A model generated the notes under the pieces. That model worked only from the letters and a program-made list of their open reading frames with translations. It made no database searches and was not told the DNA's origin. This document shows positions 42,971-54,518 of a stretch of 64,000 nt of DNA, in pieces. The stretch lies in contig CM064712.1 in the NCBI GenBank assembly GCA_032717465.1, positions 22,621,616 through 22,685,615 on the forward strand. The letters run 5' to 3'. The number at the start of each line of letters is the position of its first letter. The first letter of the stretch is position 1. Source of the DNA: Coenobita brevimanus. Lineage: Eukaryota; Arthropoda; Malacostraca; Decapoda; Coenobitidae. Position numbers and translations under genes: made by a program.

Positions 42971-44085
42971 CTACTCGCTAACCATTCGTTCCACAGCTCG
43001 TTTCACCTCATCATTCCACCATGCTGTCCCTTGCACACCCTTGCATCTCCTCCTCACTCCACAAACCACCTCACACGCTGCGCTTATCTCTTCCGTGAAT
43101 ATCTTACATACGTCTTGCACCCCTTCCATCTGCTGTAGCTCATACCTTCCCAATCTTTCTTCCACTATACTCTTATACTCTGCCATTTTCTCACTATCTT
43201 GCAACTTCTCCACTCTTCTCACAGGAGCTGTTTCCTCCTGTCTTCCCCTTCGTCTCTTCAACCATTTTCTTTGCAGCTTTACCTTAGCCATCTCTAAGTG
43301 ATGGTCCGAGATTCCATTTCCCCACCCTCTCCACACTCTTCCATCTAACACTTACCTTCTCATTCGCTCATCCACACACACGTAGTCTATCATTGCCTTT
43401 CGTTCAACAAGTTCACCATCCATCCTCCTCATTACTCTCCATGTATACCTGTGGATCACCTTATGCCGAAAGTAGGTGTTGGCTATTGCCAACCCCTTAC
43501 CAGCACAGATGTCCACCAAAGCACTACTGCAGGTGTCCACCCATCTACTTCAGCTGGCACACTCCACTGAACAACCACTCCATCCACTCGTACATTCCCA
43601 TCTTTGCCATTCATGTCTCCAATCAAAAGTACTCTCTCAGTCATCTCATATTTGTACTTACATGCTTCTGCACTCGCCCAAAACTCATCTTTCACTCTCG
43701 CCACTCGATCCTCTGTTGGCACATACGCACATACAATCTCCCACACTTGTATACCTACTTTCATCCTCACCCATACAATCCTTGCACCCACTGTTCCATA
43801 CTCTCTTATATTTTCCTTCCACTTCTTGCTTATCATCAGACATACTTCCTCTCTTGCCCTCTCATTCTCATTAACTCCCACACATATACCTGAACTATAT
43901 TCCCATTCTCTCACCCTTTCACCTTTCCATTTAATTTCAGTCAATCCACATATATCCACTCTTGCATCCTCAAGCACCTGAACAATCTCTCTCTCTTTCA
44001 CTTCATCATTCACTCCTCTCACATTCCATGTTCCCACCCTCAGAATGTCTTTTGTCCGTTCCTTAGTCGTCAAAGTATGGTCCGT
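42971..44085 (-). pseudogene. RTE endonuclease and linker, copy E
   Basis: Starts VGTWNVRGVNDEVKE with catalytic Glu in LTEIKW, LIGDMNGKDGN and AMIDYVCVDERMRR, then ISDHHLEMAK. Breaks occur near 43540 (frameshift at WSVPAEVDG), 43352 (stop) and 42971. The linker includes GTAWWNDEVKRAV. Confidence 0.8.
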
Positions 44086-44204
44086 CCTGATCCAAGGCGT
44101 TTTATTCGCTTGTTTAGTTAGTTCTTTTTACGGGGTGGGGCACTACCCACCACCAACCCTTTTAGTCGCCTCGTATGACAAGCAGGGATACTGGGGGAGT
44201 ATTC

Positions 44205-44490
44205 TTGATGATGATGATGACAGTGATAATGATGATGACAATGATGATGATGACGATGACAATGATGACGATGATGATGGTGGTGGTGGTCGTGGTGGTG
44301 GTGATGATGATGGTGGTGGTGGTGGTGGTGGTAGTGTTGGTGGTGATGATGATGGTGGTGGTGGTGGTGTTTGTGGTGTTGGTGGTGGTAGTAATGATAA
44401 TGGTGGTGGTGGTGGTGGTAGTGATGATGGTGGTGTTGGTGGTGGTGGTGGTGGTGGTAGTGATTATGATGATGGTGGTGGTGGTGGTGG

Positions 44491-44530
<40 letters not shown>
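44205..44530. repeat. GAT/GGT microsatellite between RTE E and Gypsy I
   Basis: Same composition and signature segment as the block at 40252-41062. It is the left flank of the Gypsy insertion; the last five bases before the LTR are ATGAT. Confidence 0.95.
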
Positions 44531-44531
<1 letters not shown>

Positions 44532-46744
44532 GTAATGCTAGGTGTAAATAGGCTTGACTTCTCGTTCCTAAAACACCTAAAGTGGAGCGGGGTCCTCTTT
44601 CGAGACCGGAGCTTAGTGCAATAAAGAGAGGCAGGACACAAAAACTCTAGGCAATAACCTTTACACGTATATTACCACAATCTGACACAGGACAAATCAG
44701 CAGATATTACAACATAATGTATAGCAATATAAAACCCTTATCTAGGACATGTGTATCTCGCAGGATACTTGCTTATCTGATATTAATGCCAACCAATCAA
44801 ACCTAGTGTATTCAGGGTACAGTGAATATAGGCACGCGCGTGAGGCGTGGGGAGTGAGTCTCACAAAGGGGGGGGGGAAAGGGGGGGTGCGGGGAGTGAC
44901 TTGTGACGGCTAGGAGGGAGTTATGGTAATACTGGAGAGAGGCAAGGATTAACAATGAGGATTACACGTTTTCCAATAGCAAAGGGACTTTGGTAATTGA
45001 TTCTATTCTTGGTTTACACTTACACTAGATACTGGGATGAGAGAATGTCGTACAGGATTTACGGGTAGCGGGAGTGGGGGAATATCACTAACACTTTCTC
45101 GTATTACTTCTTTAGAGCTCACAGCAGTAGGGGTGTATTACTATGGAGGAATTTCCAGGCGGCACAGTCTTACTAATTGTATATAAGGGACGTTACTCAT
45201 AAATATAGTGCATCAGATCTTGGTTCGCACACTCGTCCTTTATTCTCTCATTGTGATCTTACTTGCCCCGATATTCACTATATTAAGTCACTGCACGATA
45301 CTACACTAGGCAAAGTCACACTTAACCTAAATCACTTGCACTGTTTCTGGGCAGTATCACACATATTCATTGTGGGGGGCAGGGGCGGGAACACGCCATC
45401 GGCAATCCTGCCGGGCTAGGGGCACCGCCAAGGGGAGGCGTGCCAAGAGGGCACGGGACAACTCGTAGGGGCGCCCTCTTGTGTCCTGGGCTACCCATGG
45501 CTTCCGGGCTGGGCTCAGGGATATGGCCCTCGGGACTGGGGCCGAATATCTCCAGGAACCTCTGGTGTAAGTCTCAGCCGGAGGTGGGAGCCTTATGTCG
45601 TCGTGGGGGCGTATGGAGATCGTGCCCGGGTGTCCTAGGAAGGATCGGGAGAGACTGTGGACTGTGGTCTCCAGCGTCTAGGGGCGCCGACAGGGGAGGG
45701 CTGCGGCATGGGCTTACGCTGAGGCCCGTCAGGTGTGTCTGTTCCAGAGCCAGGCGTAGGGAGCGGAGGCCAGGGGAGGCTGTGAGGCCTGTCTGGGCCA
45801 CTCTGGTACGGGAGGCCTGGGCTCTTGTCTCCTGTTGGGGTGACGTCTCGCTCCTTGCCTCCTTCCGTGCACCTTCGGAGTGACAGTGGGTCATCTCACA
45901 AGGGCGGGAGCGACAATAGGCCATCTCTACCAGGGCACCTTTGGAGTGACCATAGGCCGTCTCACGAGGAGGGGAGCGACAATAGGCCGTCTCTACCAGG
46001 GCACCTTCGGAGCGACAATAGGCTGTCTCACGAGGAGGGGAGCGACAATAGGCCGTCTCATGAGGGCGGGAGTGACAATAGGCCGTCTCTACCGGGGCAC
46101 CTTCAGAGCGACAATAGGCCGTTTCACAAGGAGGGGAGCGACAATAAGCCGTCTCTACCGGGACACTTTCGGAGCGACAATAGGCCGTCTCACTAGGAGG
46201 GGAGTGACAATAGGCCGTCTCTACCAGGACACTTTCAGAGCGACAATAGGCCGTCTCACGAGGGTGGGAGCGACAATAGGCCGTCTCACGAGGAGGGGAG
46301 CGACAATAGGCCGTCTCTACCGGGACACTTTCAGAGCGACAATAGGCCGTCTCACGAGGGTGGGAGCGACAATAGGCTGTCTCTACCAGGACACTTTCGG
46401 AGCGACAATAGGCCGTCTCACGAGGAGGGGCGCCGTCTGGAGTATCTAGAACAACTCCATCCCTAGCTGGTTCAACAATCCCACTCCGTGAAGGGAGTGT
46501 CCTTCTCCTACGACGGTGACGACATGGTGGCTGTGTGACATAGGTGCGCACGGCCCGGGCTGACATATGCCGTTGTTGCCGGGGGTTGTTCCGACTGGTG
46601 GCGGCTACCCCGTGGGGTCTGTGTGGGGGTGTCAGCACGTTCCCGGGCATACTGGGCTGTATCTTGCTTGCCCCATTGTCGGGGGCACTATGGTATTCTT
46701 CTGTTTCCATTTCGGGGGCACTGCTTTGTAAGTCACGCATTTTA
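44531..46744 (-). repeat. 3' LTR of Gypsy I (2214 bp)
   Basis: Boundaries come from comparison with 51933-53918: similarity begins at TGTAATGC and stops at GCATTTTA, after which one side has PPT sequence and the other microsatellite. It contains the 30/36-bp minisatellite (17 units) near its U3 end and a minus-strand aataaa at about 45238-45243. Confidence 0.85.
45881..46436. repeat. 30/36-bp minisatellite in LTR, 17 units (ETAYCRS frame)
   Basis: Alternating units sharing gagcgacaataggccgtctc, with either a short (acgaggagg) or long (taccaggacactttc) spacer. On the minus strand one frame reads repeated ETAYCRS with tails PPR, HPR or ESVPV. Other frames and the plus strand are open too, as both unit lengths are multiples of three and lack stops. 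It lies in U3, so a regulatory role is at least as likely as coding. Confidence 0.9.
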
Positions 46745-46757
46745 CCACTCTCCCTCT
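46745..46757 (-). other. Polypurine tract of Gypsy I
   Basis: AGAGGGAGAGTGG on the minus strand, directly upstream of the 3' LTR start. It is the expected second-strand primer. Confidence 0.7.
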
Positions 46758-47246
46758 GTAAAAAGTCACGTCCTCGTGGCTGGAGGTGGAATGCTTGCGT
46801 GTTGTAGGTGGTGTACACGGGCTGGAGGTGTTGCAGCACGGTTTGCCAGGCGACGGTGTAGGGGTTTTCTTCCTGCTCCGGGTCGCAAGTGAGGAAGAGT
46901 GTGGAGGCAGTGGTGGTAGACTGGAGGAGGGTTAACAGGTGGTGTGGCCCGCTGAGTCTGTGGTTCCTGCCAAGGGTAGGTGCCCATACGGCCCGCTTGA
47001 CTCTCATCTTGCTTGGTGTGGCTGTCGGTGCGGTCGGAAGCTGAATGCTGGATACCGAGGGTAAGGGCCGGGTTTTGTGCCGTGGTAATGCGGCGTTGAG
47101 TCTCTGGGGAGTACAGGTAGAGGGGATTTGGACCTGATGTAGCTTGATGGTGTGAAGTCATGGGGAGGTGGGTGGTGTAGGAGTGTGTGTGTATCGGGCG
47201 GGCAGGCGTGAGAGGCGGCCCAAGCGGGTGGTGGTGGTCTTGAGGG

Positions 47247-49176
47247 TCAGGGTGGGAGGGGAAGTGGGCGTATGGGGTGGGCGGGTTGTTTCGCGTGTTG
47301 TGGGCATGGTGGGGCGTGGTGTTGGTAGAGTGGGTGTACGCATGGTAGATGTGGGAGGGGTGGTGGTAGTGGGTTGTGGTGAGGGTGTGGTGGCGTGGGC
47401 AAAAGAGGTGGGAGTGGGCGTTGAGGGGGGGGCAACGGAGGGAAGGGGTGAGGGTGAGCAAGGGGTGGCGGGGGAGGCATCAGGTGAGGTGCTGGGGGTG
47501 GTGGCAGCCAGGGAGGCGGAGGTGGTAGGGGGGGTGGAGTGGGAGGGTGAGGAGGAAACATAGCACTCATATGTGAATGTAGAGGGTGGTGCGGGGGCTG
47601 GGGGTGTGAGGCCGGGGCATGGGAGGTGGGCGTGCGGAAAGGCCACACGTGGCAGTTGCGGAGGGTACGGGGAGTGCCGTGGTAGTCTATGACCACCTGG
47701 TATGGGTTGGGGACACGGGTGATTGTGTGGGGCCCCGTGAAGCGGGGGGCGAGCTTGTGGGGAGTGGGGAGTTGGGTGATGACGACTGTGTCACCTGGGT
47801 TGAAGGGGTTGGAGGCTGTGTTGGGTCCAAGGTCCAGATTCTTTTGTAGGTGGTGTATCCGCCCTTTTAGCAGGTGTAGCGGGTCTGTAATGGGAGCGGA
47901 AGCTGGCGGCTGCAGGTGGTGGCGTAAGGATAGTAGGAGGGGAGTTTCCCCAAAGATTCTCTCATGGGGGGAAACCCCGTCCTCTCGGGGGCATGAATTC
48001 ATGCCCCACTGGACAATTTTCACATGCGCCGGCCAATCGTCGTTCTTTGTAGCCTCGATTCGGGTGCATAGCTGATTGATAAGGGTACGATGGCTACGTT
48101 CACATATGGCGTTCCCTTGAGGCCAGTATGGTGAGGAGTGGGAGATCTTATATCCGAAAATTCTGGCTAGCTCCTCCCAGACTTTTCCGGAGAACTCGGG
48201 GGCATTATCGGAATGGATGGCTTGGGGAATGCCAAAGTAAGGGAACACGTGTCGAAGAAGGGCATCGGCAACAGCGACGGCATGATGTTCCTTAGCCGGG
48301 CAGGCTACTACGAATTTTGAATACGTGTCTACAAAAATGATCACGTATTTATATCCAGATTTGGGGGGAAGAGGGCCTACTATGTCGATCGCCAGGAGTT
48401 GCCAGAGCTTGTAGGCGGTGATATGGCCTGATGGTCCGGCGGTCCGGGTGATATCTTTTCCAAGTGCGCAGGCGCGGCAAGTCTGGATAATTTCCTTGGC
48501 GAGGGTGGAGGGATTTGGGGCCCAGTAAATGTCGTTGAACACCTGTAATAATTTTTTGGTGCCCAAGTGGATGCCGTTGTGGGCATGGAGGTGGCGCAGG
48601 GTGTCACGTGCCGCACCGGGGGTCAAGAGGATATGCCCGGACGGGGTTAGGAGGTGGTCGCCCTGTCGGCATAGCTTAGGGAATAGGTGGGCAGGGATCC
48701 AGGGGGGCCGTTCCTTGTGGTGCCAGAGTTGTAGGAGGTCTGGGTCTGGCTGTACCGCGTGGATGGGGAGGCGGGAGAGGGCATCTGCATTGGTGTGGAG
48801 CTTTCCGGGCCTGTATGAAATTTCGTACTGAAACTCCTCCAGGGTGTCGCGCCACCTGACGAGTTGGGCGTTATGGGAGTCCGACTGGCGTAACCACTGG
48901 AGTGATTGGTGGTCAGTGATTATCGTGACTTGGGTCCCAGGAAGATAAGCCCTAAAATATTGGAGGGCCCAGATTATGCCGAGGCATTCTCGCTTGGTGG
49001 CGGCATAATTCTTTTCAGCCGGATTCAGAGTGCGACTGGCGCAGGCAATGATATGTTCTCTGCCGGCCTGTACCTGGGCTAGGACGGCGCCTATCGCGGT
49101 AAGGGACACATCAGTGTAGAGGCGAAAAGAGAGGGCATAGTCGGGGAAGGCTACAATGGGGACAGAGACGAGCTTG
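47247..49176 (-). pseudogene. RNase H and integrase, Gypsy I
   Basis: Open ORF of about 640 codons, but separated from RT by an extra T near 49180. Numbered from a GTG at 49109: RNase H with TDVSLTAIG just upstream, E41 (TKRECLG) and D66 (ITDHQSLQWL). The integrase zinc-binding region has H-H and C-X2-C (TCRAC, 210-214). The integrase core has D242 (AIDIVGP), D301 (HSDNAPEF) and E337 (NAICERSHR), a DD35E spacing. Then a GPY/F-like module (RFTGPHTITRV, CHVWPF). A long Pro/His-rich tail runs to 47247. Between this and the PPT lie about 490 bp of low-complexity DNA with no recognisable env. All catalytic residues are kept. Confidence 0.88.
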
Positions 49177-50330
49177 TCAAAATTTTAGCTGTTGAAAAGC
49201 AGCTCGCCGGTCCTTGGTCCAGAGAAAAGGTTCCCCTTTCCATGTCAAATCGTGAAGAGGCTTGGCAATCTGCGCGAATCCTTTCACGAAGCGACGGTAA
49301 TAGGACGTGAGTCCCAGGAAGGAGCGGACACCGTGGACATCCTGCGGCGGCGGTATGTCTGCTATGGCATGGAGCTTGTCGCGATCTGGGGAAATTCCTG
49401 CTTGGGAAATAGTATGTCCCAGGAACGAGATGGTTCTAGCGGCTAGGACACATTTAGAAGGATGTAGCGTGAGGCCTGCCTGGCGAATTCTGGTGAAAAC
49501 TCGACGGAGGCGCTGCGAGTGGTCGGCCCAGGTCTGGCTAAAAACAATGACGTCGTCAAGATAAGCTAAACATATTTCCCAAGTGAGGCCGCTCAAGACA
49601 GATTCCATTAGTCTGGAGAAAGTGGCAGTGGCATTGCAGAGGCTGAATGGCAGAACATTAAATTCGTAATGTTTGCCATTACTGGTGGAAAAGGCCATCT
49701 TGCCTTGATGGTCCGGATGGACGGGGACCTGCCAGTATCCAGATTGGAGGTTGAGGGTAGAAAACCACGATGCCCCGTAGAGGGAGTCTAGGGAATCATC
49801 AGTGCGGGGGAGGGGGGTGGCATCTTTAATGGTGATGTCATTCACGCGGCGGTAGTCGATGCAAAATTGCATCGTGCCGTCTTTCTTTTTTACTAGAACG
49901 ACAGGGGAGGACTATGGGCTGGTGGAGGGGGAAATAACACCTGCCTCTACCATTTCGCGCACCTGGCGGTCCTCCTCTTCTCTCTGTCGGGGGTTCTTAC
50001 GTCGGGATGGTTGTCGTATAGGTGGGCCTGTCGTATGAATTTCATGCGACAGGTACGTGGTATGCCCTATATCTGCTGGTCCTGTTGCAAACAAATCCTG
50101 GAAATCCAGGAGGCGGCGGTGTAGGGTGTCTGACTGCTGGTCAGAGAGATGGTTGGGGATGGGGGGTAGAGGGGTGGGGAGGTGGGAGGAGGATGGGGCA
50201 CAGGGCTCGGCTTCCTCCATCTCTCCGATGATAAGCCCCTTGGGGAGGGTGAGAGGAGACGGGGCGAGATTGGTGATGCAGATGGCGGCGTGGTGGGGTG
50301 GAAGGTGGGGGACACAAGGCAGGCAGAAAG
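49177..50330 (-). pseudogene. Reverse transcriptase, Gypsy I (stop and active-site change)
   Basis: The N-terminal part (LPKGLIIGE, DLFATGPADIGH, VREMVEAGVISPS) ends at an in-frame TAG at 49912-49914, where a Trp or similar residue is usual. It resumes VVLVKKKDG and FCIDYRRVND. Motif A reads TLNLQSGYW with Asn (codon 49750-49752) in place of the catalytic Asp; copy II has Asp. Motif C YLDD and GHTISQAGI are intact. The ORF ends FQQLKF at an extra-T frameshift near 49180. The same TAG and the same extra T occur in copy II. Confidence 0.9.
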
Positions 50331-50448
50331 GGCTCCAGAGGGGAGGAGGGGGGAGAACAAAATGGAGGGACCTGAGGGCCTGTTAAGGGGCACCCAAGCC
50401 TCATGGTGGGAGGGGATGGTAACAGCGGCGGAGATGGTGGCGGGGAAA

Positions 50449-50998
50449 TTAGGAGCAGGAGTGGAGTGAAAAGGCACGGGAGGGGGAGGAGAGGGGGGTG
50501 GGGGAAGGGGGGCACTGGGGGGAGGAAGGGGGCGAATCCTCCGACCGGGGCCGCGGCGTGCATGTGCAAACGGCCGGGGTGGAACTGGGTGGGGGGCGGA
50601 ACTGAAGTTGTCGGTGGCGACAGTTGATCGTAGCTCCGAGTTTTTGGAGCAAGTCCAGTCCTAAATACCCGTCATAACTCCGGCAGAACGAATAAAAAAT
50701 TATGAATGGATGTTGGGTGGACAACGGCTGGTGGGTGTCGACCCGTAGGGCCCGAGTTTCCCCACGGATGGGCAGGGGGCCATCCCTCACGTCCACAAGG
50801 TGAGTAGTAGTAGGGCGGAGTGGGCCAAACCGCGATCTGTAGCGGGAGAAATAGTGGCTGTAAAGGCAGGACCTGGCCGCTCCCATATCGACTAGCAGTC
50901 TGGCCTTCACGCCGTTTATTTTCATCTTGTGGTATACTGGGGGGCGATACTTAGGGGTAATGGCCCCCCCCACCGTGGGTTGGTGCGGGGGCGGGCCT
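50449..50998 (-). pseudogene. Aspartic protease, Gypsy I
   Basis: Retroviral-type protease with LLVDMGAARSCL (active site DMG rather than DTG or DSG) and GYLGLDLLQKLGA. The frame is -1 relative to gag and has no ATG; a T5 run just before the gag stop could allow slippage. Downstream a G/C-rich, Pro-coding stretch with indels separates it from RT. Copy I lacks 10 bp of G/A-rich sequence present in copy II near 50508, which changes the frame. Confidence 0.8.
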
Positions 50999-51900
50999 AA
51001 AAATCCAGCTGGCTAGGGCTTTCATTCTCCTGTTCCTGCTCCAGTTCTCCTGAATGGGGCTCGTCCATGGGCATCAGCTCGTCCCCTGGGGCCTCGCCTT
51101 CTAAGGCGGACACTTTACGCGAACCCGGGGCTGTGATTCTGCGGCGAGCAGCTTTAAGCTGGTCCCGTATGTCATGAAGGGGGCAGCGGGAGTTGCAGGC
51201 TGTGAATTCCCACGGGTTGACAAGAATTAGGTTTGGATTTTCTTGCGGGGCGGGGTGCCAATGGGAGGGGTGTGCCCTGGGAGGGCTAGGCGCCGGGGTC
51301 AGGCTGGTGTGAGGCAGAGGTGGATGTGGTGTGGCTGGGGGAGCCGGGGGTCGGGTGGGGAATTTCTTAACAACATTGATTTGCTGTGGAGAAGGGCAGG
51401 CGGTCAGGAGGCGCCGCATCAGCTGTATATCTCTATCCATGTCTCCTGTTGGGTCATGGATAGTGAAGTGTTACTTAACAACACTCGGGAGCACTCTGAG
51501 CAGAGTGTTAAATGTATGCTGATCCCGGGTTTCTTCATCTGCCTCCGGGTAGGCAGCAGTAACCAGGCGTCCTGCCTGTATCAGAGTATTATCTAAATCA
51601 CTGTCGAATGAAAAACTATCCAATTGGGATAGAGCCACCACTTTCCCTAATGATGGGGTGATGGCTTGTACAGTGAACTTTGTAAGGTTCTGCCAGTTGA
51701 GTTCTGGGATGATTTTCGGTGCTATGTTCGCCGCCGCTTTACCCAATAGTGGTAGTGTGACTGCAATTTTCTGTTGGTCATTTTCAAAGCCAATATCCAG
51801 TAAGGGTTCAGTTATTGCCAGATATGTGTGTATATCACACTGGTCGGGGTCAAACTTGGGTAAGCCATTTTGCCAAATATTCCTGATTACCTCTCTTTTA
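50996..51900 (-). pseudogene. Gag-like ORF, Gypsy I
   Basis: Starts within about 30 nt of the primer-binding site without a clear ATG (KREVIRNIWQNG, KFDPDQCDIHTYL), continues GKAAANIAPKIIPELNW and SFSFDSDLDNTLIQAGR, and is interrupted by TAA at 51471-51473, where copy II has CAA. The second half has HFTIHDPTGD and a Pro-rich region, ending SPSQLDF. No CCHC zinc knuckle is visible. Confidence 0.75.
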
Positions 51901-51919
51901 CGCCCGGGTCAAGAACCAC

Positions 51920-51931
51920 CGCTGGCCACCA
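51920..51931 (-). other. Primer-binding site of Gypsy I
   Basis: TGGTGGCCAGCG on the minus strand, one base inside the 5' LTR. It starts with TGG, complementary to a tRNA CCA end. The primer tRNA is not identified. Confidence 0.6.
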
Positions 51932-51932
51932 G

Positions 51933-53918
51933 TGTAATGCTAGGTGTAAATAGGCTCGACTTCTCGTTCCTAAAACACCTAACGTGGAGCGGGGTCCTCT
52001 TTCGAGACCGGAGCATAGTGCAATAAAGAGAGGCAGGACACAAAAACTCTAGGCAATAACCTTTACATGTATATTACCACAATCAGACACAGGACAAATC
52101 AGCAGATATTACAACATAATGTATAGCAATATAAAACCCTTATCTAGGACATGTGTATCTCGCAGGATACTTGCTTATCTGATATTAATGCCAACCAATC
52201 AAACCTAGTGTATTCAGGGTACAGTGAATATAGGCGCGCGCGTGAGGCGCGGGGAGAGAGTCTTACAGAGGGGGGGGGGAAAGGGGGGGTGTGGGGAGTG
52301 ACTTGTGATGGCTAGGAGGGAGTTATGGTAATACTGGAGAGAGGCAAGGATTAACAATGAGGATTACACGTTTTCCAATAGCAAAGGGACTTTGGTAATT
52401 GATTCTATTCTTGGTTTACACTTACACTAGATACTGGGATGAGAGAATGTCGTACAGGATTTACTGGTAGCGGGAGTGGGGGAATATCACTAACACTTTC
52501 TTGTATTACTTCTTTAGAGCTCACAGCAGTAGGGGTGTATTACTACGGAGGAATTTCCAGGCGGCGCAATCTTACTAATTGTATATAAGGGACGTCACTC
52601 ATAAATATAGTGCATCAGATCTTGGTTCGCACACTCGTCCTTTATTCTCTCATTGTGATCTTACTTGCCCAGATATTCACTATATTAAGTCACTGCACGA
52701 TACTACACTAGGCAAAGTCACACTTAACCTAAATAACTTGCACTGTTTCTGGGCAGCATCACACGTATTCATCGTGGGGGGCAGGGGCGGGAACATGCTG
52801 TCGGCAATCCTGCCGGGCTAGGGGCACCGCCAAGGGAGGCGTGCCAAGAGGGCACGGGACAACTCGTAGGGGCGTCCTCTTGTGTCCTGGGCTACCCGTG
52901 GCTTCCGGGCTGGGCTCAGGGGTATGGCCCTCGGGACTGGGGCCAAATAGCTCCAGGAACCTCTGGTGTAAGTCTTGGCCGGAGGTGGGAGCCTTATGTC
53001 GTCGTGGGGGCGTATGGAGATCGCGCCCGGGTGTCCTGGGAAGGATCGGGAGAGACTGTGGACTGCGGTCTCCAGCGTCTAGGGGCGCCGACAGGGGAGG
53101 GCTGCGGCATGGGCTTACGCTGGGGCCCGTCAGGTGCGTCTGTTCCAGAGCCAGGCGTAGGGAGCGCAGGCCAGGGGAGGCCGTGAGGCCTGTCTGGGCT
53201 ACTCTGGTATGGGAGGCCTGGGCTCTTGTCTCCTGCTGGGGTGACTGTCTCACTCCTTGCCTCCTTCTGTGCACCTTCGGAGTGACAGTGGTCTGCCTCA
53301 CGAGGGCGGGAGCGACAATAGGCCGTCTCTACCAGGGCACCTTTGGAGCGACCATAGGCCGTCTCATGAGGAGGGGAGCGACAATAGGCCGTCTCTACCG
53401 GGACACTTTTGGAGCGACAATAGGCCGTCTCATGAGGAGGGGAGCGACAATAGGCCGTCTCATGAGGAGGGGAGCGACAATAGGCCGTCTCTACCTGGAC
53501 ACTTTCAGAGCGACAATAGGCCGTCTCACGAGGGCGGGAGCGACAATAGGCCGTCTCTACCAGGACACTTTCGGAGCGACAATAGGCCGTCTCACGAGGA
53601 GGGGAGCTGTCTGGAGTATCTAGAACAACTCCATCCCTAGCTGGTTCAGCAATCCCACTCAGTGAAGGTAGTGTCCTTCTCTTACGACGGCGATGGCGTG
53701 GTGGCTGCGTGACATAGGGGCGCACGGCCCGGGCTGACATATGCCGTCGTTGCCGGGGGTTGTTCCGACTGGTGGCGGCTACCCTGTGGGGTCCGTGTGG
53801 GGGTGTCGGCACGTTCCCGGGCATACTGGGCTGTATCTTGCTTGCCCCATTGTCGGGGGCACTATGGTATTCTTCTGTTTCCATTTCCGGGGCACTGCTT
53901 TGTAAGTCATGCATTTTA
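51933..53918 (-). repeat. 5' LTR of Gypsy I (1986 bp)
   Basis: Matches the 3' LTR from TGTAATGC to GCATTTTA, but its minisatellite has only 10 units (53277-53607). In the body it shares small variants with the 5' LTR of copy II rather than with its own 3' partner. Confidence 0.85.
53277..53607. repeat. LTR minisatellite, 10 units
   Basis: Same 30/36-bp units as in the 3' LTR; unit count is lower by seven. Confidence 0.9.
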
Positions 53919-53952
<34 letters not shown>

Positions 53953-54066
53953 AGATGATGATGATGATGATAATGATGATGATGATGGTGGTGGTGGTGG
54001 TGGTGGTGGTGATGAAGATGATGATGATGATGGTGGTGGTGGTGGTGGTGGTGGTGGTGGTGGTGG

Positions 54067-54100
<34 letters not shown>

Positions 54101-54319
54101 GGTAGTGTGATGGTGGTGGTGGTGGTGGTGGTAATGATGATGATGGTGGTGGTGGTGGTGGTAATGATGATGATGGTGGTGGTGGTGGTGGTGATGATCG
54201 TGGTAGTGGTGATGATGACGATGATGATCATAGTGGTGGTGGTGGTGGTAATGATGATGGTTGTGGTCGTGGTGATGATGGTGGTGTTGGTGGTGGTTTT
54301 GGTGGCGGTGGTGGTGGTA

Positions 54320-54351
<32 letters not shown>

Positions 54352-54365
54352 GGTGGTGATGATGA

Positions 54366-54399
<34 letters not shown>

Positions 54400-54518
54400 G
54401 TTTGTGGTGTTGGTGGTGGTTGTAATGATAATGGTGGTGGTGGTGGTGGTAGTGATGACGGTGGTGTTGGTGGTGGTGGTGGTAGTGATTATGATGATGG
54501 TGGTGGTGGTGGTGGTGG

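Larger units (their letters stand above)
41063..44204 (-). mobile_element. RTE-type LINE copy E (near full length)
   Basis: Minus-strand copy with leader (about 44085-44204), endonuclease, RT and a short ctatctatc (TAGA) tail at 41062-41070. Both ends abut the same GAT/GGT microsatellite type, so it probably inserted inside a longer array. Confidence 0.85.
44531..53918 (-). mobile_element. Ty3/Gypsy retrotransposon, copy I
   Basis: 9388 bp, minus strand: 5' LTR 51933-53918, PBS, gag, protease, RT, RNase H, integrase, PPT, 3' LTR 44531-46744. The domain order with integrase after RT places it in Ty3/Gypsy. LTR ends form an imperfect inverted repeat (TGTAATGC / TAAAATGC on opposite strands). 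Flanks are ATGAT on both sides, but inside a GAT microsatellite that is not diagnostic. It is inactive: stop codons in gag and RT, an RT motif A Asp-to-Asn change, and a frameshift before RNase H. Confidence 0.9.

Noticed and set aside
45574..47007. 477-aa minus-strand ORF with ETAYCRS repeats as a host gene
   Set aside because: It crosses the polypurine tract and lies mostly inside the LTR. Several frames are open on both strands, so it is annotated as LTR minisatellite with uncertain coding.
46758..47246. env-like gene between integrase and 3' LTR
   Set aside because: Only Pro/His/Thr low-complexity frames. No signal peptide, membrane segment or cleavage site is visible.
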